Below are positions 36,090 to 45,000 of a DNA stretch of 64,000 nt, piece by piece; the stretch's first letter is position 1; every line of letters begins with the position of its first letter. The DNA is from Parelaphostrongylus tenuis. Taxonomy: Eukaryota > Nematoda > Chromadorea > Rhabditida > Metastrongylidae. Location: contig JAHQIW010001193.1 in the NCBI GenBank assembly GCA_019055375.1, positions 248,001-312,000 of the forward strand, given 5' to 3'. The translations under genes and the position numbers were made by a program. Below the pieces are notes generated by a model. The model saw only the letters and a list, made by a program, of their open reading frames with translations. It had not been told where the DNA came from and did not search any database.

Positions 36090-39000
36090 GTATATTCAAA
36101 TGTGCATATATACATGCACATGTATACACAAATAGCTTGCAGTCATTAAGTAGTCCACATAGACATTTCCTACACCTTGTTTTTAATGCAGGATTTTCAA
36201 GGTAGAACAACTACTCACCAATCATGTTCTGACGTCCGATCCCCGAACATTGCTCACATTGACACTTGTTGCCTACGCAAGTGCCATTCAACTGGTACGT
36301 TCGTACTTTGGCCCAATACATGTAACGTACTTAAAGTGCTGTTTCTACACGCTAAATAATGTTGTTTAAATTGTGATTTTCCTTCTGATCACAAACCGTT
36401 GGAAAGCACATGCTATCCACTTTACGGGTGCGCAATGCTTAGAAGTGCCCTACAACACACACGTGAGTGTGCTTAATTTCGTGCTACATGCTCACCAAAC
36501 CTTCCATGCCACTGGGATTGGTAAACTTGTGTTAAACTTGTCTGAGACGACAGCACTACTAACTCAATAGAGCGGCAAGCTACAGGTCATTGTAAAGCTC
36601 AGGTATGCATTCAATCACCTCTGACGATGCCTGATGGAATGAATGCATGACGCAACCGTGAGGGATTGATCAACTGCCGTAGCTTTATCATTAAAACTTT
36701 ATCACTCTACCAGAGTCAACAGGTCTAAACCATATGATTTTAGGTAATTTTTGCTGTCATATGCGTGTTTTACGATGGTTGTCCTTATTATATTGGAATA
36801 GTTGTTGGATTTTTATTGCTAGTAAATGCCACAGTTGTTTTTGTTTTTTGCAAATGCAAACCTTCAAGAGCCTGGCTGGTAAGTTTAACATTTTAGATTA
36901 CGGGTTAATTATTTGAATAAAATCAAATTACATTGTGTTTAATTTGCAGAATTTTAGCGGAAAAAACGAAAGAAACCAAATTTCGTACATGAAAACTCAT
37001 TAGAAAACAAAATACATCTTAGCCTAATGGACAAGTTGACAGACATTATTTTCAAAATTTCAGATTGCCAGTTGTATAGCTGCTTCGTTCTCATTTGTAC
37101 AAAGTGTATCATTGTTTTTTTGGACTGCGTATTTGGTAAATAACGAGGATAAGTACATAGAGAGGATAGGAGCGAAGGAGAATCGCATCGTGACGAGCAC
37201 ACGTATCGCCATGTACTCCTTACAGATGATCTTCGCGCCTATTCATGGTATGTTTTGTTGCTCTGTACTGCACACCTAATCCCACAGAGATTTTAACTAG
37301 AAATAAGGGAAAAAAATTCGCAGACCTCTTAAGGGCCTTCACAAGCGAACATTTTGAGAATGATTAAATAACTTTTTTCTCTTATGAAATATGCAAATAC
37401 GATTGACAGAGCTAACGCTGTTAGCGTAATCTTTTGCGTCCCGAAGACAAAATGCTCGAAGTCATAGGTGTGCAGATTTTTACGTCGCTTGGACAACAGC
37501 TTCTTTGATAGGGCTCTACGTGAACATGCCGCTTTACTTCATCTGCGTTTCTCTAATGTTGTTTTTCACGGTCGCTGAACGTTCCTGATATACGTAATAT
37601 GCCTTATTTGCATCTGCAGATCTTGAGGACTGCCTTTGTTTAACTGACGCAAAATTGGTAGCAGGTATTATTTTCTATTGATTTTGTAGTTCGACGGACC
37701 GCCTATCGATATTTGTTCGGCAGAACACCATAATTTTCTAATAAACTGAGTTTTCACCCAAGCCATGAGCAGTACTGTCATGCTCCATGCTGAGCTCTTC
37801 TTTGTTATCATTTTGGCCCTTCAGTGATACATATCAAAACGATGACAGTGTCGTCAAAACAAAGGTTTGATAGGAAATTCGTCATCAGCGCTTGTGTTCC
37901 GAGAGAAAGTGTCGCTCACTAGAAGCATTTTTCCTAAGATTTAGTGAAGGAATAGTGAAAGAAAGTTTCATCTCAGTCAGTGATAGAGTTGTAAGGTGAA
38001 GTTCTACCGTGAGATAGGCCACTTCTCGGTTTGTATATGATGAACAACGGAATCTCGTTTACACGTCGAACACCTTTTGTACTTGACAGAAGTTGGGAGA
38101 AGGTGGACGAAATACTCTAGACTGAATGCTATGAAACTATCTACAATTCGTGGTTTGCGCGGCAACTTCTTCATCCAAAATCTTCATTAAAGCATCTATT
38201 AAAAATAAAATTGACATACAAAGAACCTCAGTTTATTTTTGAACTTATCTCCAATAGAAATCCAAAAGAAAAAGTAGAGATAGATTTGACTTCTGAAAAC
38301 TGTGATCTCTGCTAGTCGCCACAAATATCAAGGGCATTTTCAAAAACCATCATTCTCTCTCTAGAAGGATTAACCGAAAAAAGTGACAGAAAATAATAGA
38401 TATTGATAACAATTTAGAATTCTAGTAACCTTAGAGCCAAATGAAGTTGGAGTCTAGCATTCATATCGCGCGAATGGATATCATTTCATATCGGACTCAA
38501 AAGAGCTAAGAATTGTGGGAATTGGATGTACTTAGAAGTCCATCAATCCCCTACCGTAGTCCTCGGTGAAGCCTTGAAATTAGTTCAGATTAAAAGCTCT
38601 AGGGAAGCTATTTTACTCAAAATGCTCTCATCATGTACGACATCATTTATTTCCTGAATGAATTGATATTACTCCAAATGCTCTACCAATCGCCAAATTT
38701 TCGCATTAAGGGGTTGATCAGAAAAAAGAGAGGTAGCACAAGAATGGTGTCAATGAGCCATCAGCTCTTAATGTGTGGACATAACCGATCACTATTTAAT
38801 TTGCTCCATTAAATAACTCCCATAACTAGCATCGACGTTCTTTCTCCGTAAATGAATTTTCATTGAATTCTCTTCGATTTATTGAAAATTCCTGGTTTTG
38901 CATCCCCTTTCATTCGTCTTTGCTCTATTTGGACATCTCTACCAAAAATCATAGAATTTTCTATTACGAATCACATCGCCCGAAAGAAAATTTGCTGGGA

Positions 39001-42000
39001 CGACTGAAAACGGAGCGATGCAGTGTTAACTCGTACGAGTAGACGCATTAAGTGATAGTTGGATACATGAAAATTCCTACCACGAAAATTGAATAATATG
39101 GTGTTTTCATGTGTTTGATGAAGATTTTGTCACTTTGTTGGAGAATGTCGACTCATAGGTATTACTTTTCCAGACGGGATGGCACAGAATTCAACATAGG
39201 TCTTAAAAATGGCAACAAGAACGTCGTCGCCCTATAACAACCAAAGGGAAGCTGTGACCAAGTGGCTAGTGATGCTCGGCGCAGCTCGATGCAGAATGAT
39301 CCCACCCTCCCTCAACACTCTCCGGCAGTCAGTATCGTATGCTCTAGGGACGCTCTAGCCTGGCTATCCTCAAGGTTGCAAAAAGACGTGCTCGATAAGT
39401 AATTTATGACGCTCGTGGCAATGATTAGATCTTCAAGTACGAGAGGACGAGCCGGATGCCAAACGTACTTGGGATCCACATGCAAATACTGTGTAAAGCG
39501 AGCAAGCAATCATAAGCGAAAATTACATGCCTCTCTATATTAGCGCCCAATATGAAAGAATGAAAGACTCAGTATAAAGAGTATTGAAGACAATTTATTT
39601 CCTAACGAATTTTGTTTGAAGTATATAGGCAGCCGCACAAAGATGCCAGCAGTTTATCATACAACATAAGAATTAGAATGAAAATAATGGGAATTGATTC
39701 ATGCAACATTGATTCTCGAATAACTGAACAGAAAGAAGTGACAGAAAATCTGGCATGTCGTATAAATAACGCTCGGAAGTTGTTTATTGCTTGATAGCAA
39801 TCATACGTCAACATTTCGAGTTTTTCAACGTTCCTAATACCAGCCCACCTCTTCAAACTTTTACTGACTTGCATTTCAATTACATCAGTTGCATATATTG
39901 AGTGCGGTCTTGTTTGGGTAATCCTTCAAAAAATTCTTCTTTCCAACTTGAATGCACGCACAGTTTTTACAAAGATAAAAATAATATACCCCTCGAGTTT
40001 CTTTTTCCAGCCATATCAACAGCGATAATAGTCTTCGTGTTATACGAGAATCTGCGCTCTCAAAACGATGAAAAAATCACACATGGCTACTTCTTGAGCG
40101 AACCGCAACTGGGTCATCAGGTGAGGAAGAATTATTGTAAAGTCATAATGAGGTTGCTACAGATTCATTTGAGTGATAAGACATATATACTAGATTAAGT
40201 TTGATAACGGTAAGAATAAAGTGTATCATGATACATTAGCATTCAGATACGAACATTCTTTTTTATGTAGGGTGTGACTCATCACTGACTAACTTCAGCT
40301 TTGAAACAGCGCTTCTGCCCTAAGAACTAACCTATACACTTACACCTAGGATGCTCCTTCAGATTACTTGTACACTATGATCGCCTATCCTACGTAGCCA
40401 AACAAAATTGTGACGCATAGAATGCTAATATTTCGCTTTAAATCTCAATATAGCCATGTAATGCAATGCATTCAAATATAAAAAGAAGAGATCATATAGT
40501 ACGTCCCGTTCTGAATAGCACAAAGCTTGGTATGGTACAGGAAAAGAGGGAGAGAGGGAGGGGGAGAAGGGGGGGGGGGGGGGGGTGACAAAAACGCAAA
40601 AAGGCAGTCTAGAGAAGTAGGCGCTAGTTCAGCCCCTTCCACAAAGCTCTTCTGCAGTTTACATAGATACACTTTCGCATGACTATCTTCAAAGACTGCA
40701 GAGACTCCACTCGAACAGCATTTTACGTCATTGATGAAGAAGACGAAATTCTCAAGCAGCAGTCAAACAACACGCGAGATGTTCAAATACCTTTGTGGAG
40801 GATGAACACGAAAAAACGAATCAAGTGCAAGAAGTGTCGTAATCCTCTTGCTTAGGTTAGCAAAAAGCCTTATTGCGTTGTAGCAGCGAAGATAACACAA
40901 TGTATCACATTTGATTTGCTTTGTTTGCACGACCGCGGTCTGTGGATGGTTCCTAGGTGGTCTTGTGCTAGTCATTCGATAGTGTAAGATCTAATTTCTT
41001 CAAAAAACTATTTATAATTGATATTTAATAAATTAAAAATCCAAAACATGTGATTCTTTTGGAAAAAACGTAAGGTAAGGTACAGAGTTCAAAAAAAATC
41101 AAGAAATATCTACCAAATAAAAAATAAAATAGTGAGGAATTCAGTTACGGTCCACACTTGGCGCTTTCTTGGTACATAAGATTTTTATGTGAACCAAGAG
41201 CGTATGACCATGTGAAGAAAATCATGGACTATCAGACAGGAAAAACTCGAGGTTTTTCAAAACGAAGAAAAAGTCTGCTTCGAAATTACGAAAATAGCGT
41301 GCCGCGTGCGATTTGCTCTGCGCGATCAACCAACTGTCGTTCCAAAAGAATTGGTTTCCGAGTAATAACGGCAACATAACTGATTCTTTTCAGAAGATAC
41401 TCGTGCCAATAGAGCTGAGGCAAGTGCGAGATATGATTGACGAAGACATCGAGAACGCTTCTGTAGGGGTGCAGACCAGTGGAACACGCACACAGCAGGT
41501 GTGACGTATAGCATGATCACAGCTAATTGCTGGATGAAATGTGAAAACGCCTCTTCAATGCCACATTCCATGGACAAATGATCACTTTGAGCGATGAGTC
41601 GGGTCTTCGAACTTCACATTAACAATATTCAATAGAATCTACTCCTTTATTGATGTTTCCTATATATCTCGTGGTGGAATAAATATACGTAAACTGATAA
41701 AGTTATAGCCGTTCATGACATCAACTCTATTTTGAAGTCTTCCAACTAAGATGCGATCAGAATTTTATCATGCTATTCCTGGAAGAGGATGCAGCTATTC
41801 CTAACCGAATATTCCGGCCATTTTCAAACTGTTCTTCAATATATTTCGTTCCAACTCTTAAAATATTGATAAACATTTCAAATGGTAAGCTTTGAAGATT
41901 TACTTTGACGCTAAATATCTCGAGAACGCTAGTAAGATGCAAAAGTGATTGTGGCGTTTGTTCAACATATAACACCTGGAAAGCATTAGCTTCAACGAAT

Positions 42001-45000
42001 GCGCCAAACGGGAACACAGCTAAGAACTCATTGATCTCAGTGCATATGTGTCTCAGTGAATTATTTTGCCGTACTTCACTTCCTAAATTCAACCAAAAAC
42101 TTAGCTAACATATAGGTTGTATTGAATGTAACAAATGAAAGCTATTGTCTACATTTATTAATTCGCGAAGAAAACTTTTCAGAGGCTTTTTTTGTAGCGA
42201 GAGTCTATTACTACCGAAGAAACTGTAGCAACTGCTGTCGGTGAAGAGAAAGCAGAAGAGCGCTACTTGAACAATGAAGTTAGAAACACTTAGACACAGC
42301 TATTTGCTTTGCTATGAGAAGACGATGGATTACTGACATATCATCTTCGGATTAGTACCTCATGCAAGTCTTTATGCATTGGGGAGAGAGAGAGAGAGAG
42401 AGAGTTTGAAAAGTGAAAAGGACATAAACATTTTATGTTGCATGAGCCATTTAGAGCTCAATTTTCAATCAGTAATTGACTGTTATTTGATTCCAAATCG
42501 CCGTGATGAATCAAAGCTGCCCCACAAAATAGGCGGAGATTGAAAATATGTGAATTTTTTTCATGATTTGCTGAAACTCTTCAGCCATCAAGATACTGTC
42601 GTTTCATCGGAAAAACACTTCATAAAATGAGGACAACGATCTGTTCTGAACTGATGAAAAGTTGTACCCAGTTATTCAACTTCACAATCACCATAAATAA
42701 GGAGTCACTCCATGTGACATCCATGCAATATTAGGCGTAAGACGTTATTATGAACACCATATCATTCTGTTTCATTATCCCAATACTACCTTCTATTGAA
42801 AATTACCTCACTCAGATTGAGAATCCTTCTGTACTGACTGCTTCTCGAAAGAATGGTTATTCGCACACTGTCAAGATGAGGTCCTTGTTGAACAATGCGT
42901 AGTCGATGAAGAGTGTAATGGGAAAATGCGTGCATCAGCCCAGATCCATGACATCCTTCCTCCTAGACAAATTAAGGGCACAAAATAGAACTTTAAGCCC
43001 TTTGTGTAAAAACCTGTTTCAATACACCACCCATTTTTCAATATACTACATTAGCAATGAAAAGTTCCTTCAACTTTCATTCCAATTTTTTGCTTTTCTA
43101 CCGTAAAATCATTTCTCTTTTTAGTGGGTTGATGATTTCTGTTAAATTATCAAAAACCTTACTAAAGGCATGTTATAGTAGAGCCCGAAGCGCTGTCTAG
43201 CCAGAAGTGGGAACAAAGCGTTCTTGAAGCACACACGATGACCGGCTAGCGCTGTCAGCTCAACTGGCTTTGAATCAGAAAACACTTTCCATGTCTCCCC
43301 AAATAAAGCATCTACAAATCCACCACTAAATGTATCCCACCACACGATGTCGACCTGAAAATTCGGTAAGTCACCACATCGGTTTGCAAAACAACACGGT
43401 AATGACCTGCCTGTTGACTGAAGGATCCGTTAATGTGCTGCGAAGCGTATAAATTGACAAAATCGCAGAAATGATGATACATATTCACAGATGCGTCCAG
43501 TTTCATCACTACTGTCGGCCTTTCGAAAATTATGTCACAGTGTTCGTAATTTACAACGAACGATGGTAGTGAGACAAAATGTTTGAACTCATCTGCCCTG
43601 AACAATGCCAGCTTCTCAGTATTATCGCACAAATAATCATATGTACATATGTACTAATACTATTCCATTCAGGCGGCGATTGTCACCACTCTAAACCTAT
43701 ATTGTTCACCATTCAAGATTTCGGTCCACTTATTTCTGGAACCGAAATATTATCAGAAATAAGTACAGTATGAGCGAAATTAGAAGCAGTTTCATTGTAC
43801 TGTAAAAAAATTGGTTAAAAGTAATTCATTGCAATGTACTCTTGATTGTTTTACAAAGTTCATCCTGAAATTCTTTCTTCAATTACTCAGTAGCATTGGT
43901 AAAGAGAAATAACACTATTCTAAATTGACGCTCCTCCCAAATGAAGCCTCATCGTAGCGGGGCGTGTACATGGGTGTCGAACTGCGAAGTACAAAGGAGG
44001 GTTCAACACCCCAGCAAGTTCACCACAAACTGAGAACGAATCTGACGTTTCATTCGGAAAGTCCAGATAAGAGTAAACCGTACCAGGAATGAATGCAGCC
44101 CAGGTGCACAAGTCGTAAGTAGCTAATCTACTCTTCTCCCAGCATGTCCTATTCTGTTGTTTATGTTTTAGTACAAGTTGTTTGTGTAATAGCATATATA
44201 GTTCCACGAGGGTCGGCGACTATCCTAATGTGATGAGACCTGAAGGAGCTGCTAAGCTTACCGTGAGACTCAGGTAATAATACAGCTAAACGAGCACGTT
44301 TTCATGTGCTGGGGTCCGAGCAATTTGTGAAGACGCTCCGTCTAGGTATCCAAGTAAATCGGTGCTGATCAATGAATGTCTACATATGTATAACGATGCT
44401 TATAATGTATTTGGTATGAGTCAATCAATTATCCGAAGAAGTTTCAAAAACGTTAACTTCGCATCTCTGGGTAGTCACTATGAAAAAGTCCCACATTTTT
44501 AAGACCCATATGTATCAATGTGTGAGCGCAATAATTATGGTGTGTAACATTGCCATGAAATATGAAGAAAGAACAATATCTTTAGTATCTAACTTCCCAA
44601 AATAGGCTAAAAGTCTCATGTTTGGGAAATTGAACTGAAAGTTCCTATTTAAAGCAAACATTAGTCTATTTGCACTACCAACTTCCACAAGCCACAAAGT
44701 AGTGCGAATCACAAAGTCCAAACTCTGATATTTTCTGTCAATAATGTACCAAAAAACTAGGAATTTTTTAGTTTTTAGCTCACAGAACAAAATTACAATG
44801 TTATAATTATATATCCATTGACGCTTAATGATTTATAAAACCCTCAACCTCATATGTAAGCTGGAACCTCATTTTATCCGTACCGGGCCGGTAGAGAGTG
44901 GAAGAAAGTGTGTTAACAGCCTGATAATTATTTTTCGAGCCATGCATGTGGTCTGTTTTGGGCAAACTTATACAGCCCAATACACGTGTTTCGGCCTTGG

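Noticed and set aside
35923..36210. Tyr/Ile-rich ORFs over the AT microsatellites (also 58275-58804)
   Set aside because: Translations of simple repeats.
40472..40672. Minus ORF with a run of prolines
   Set aside because: The proline run is the translation of the purine/G tract; no other coding support.
42840..42990. Cys-rich plus-strand peptide ([20 protein letters not shown])
   Set aside because: Open for about 50 codons but an overlapping frame after a nearby acceptor is equally open; no phase-consistent neighbours. Could be a mobile-element relic.
43920..44207. 95-codon minus ORF ([16 protein letters not shown]...) as an EOGT exon
   Set aside because: It does not resemble EOGT and the flanking EOGT exons (45676 and 43597) already join in phase with the expected length.
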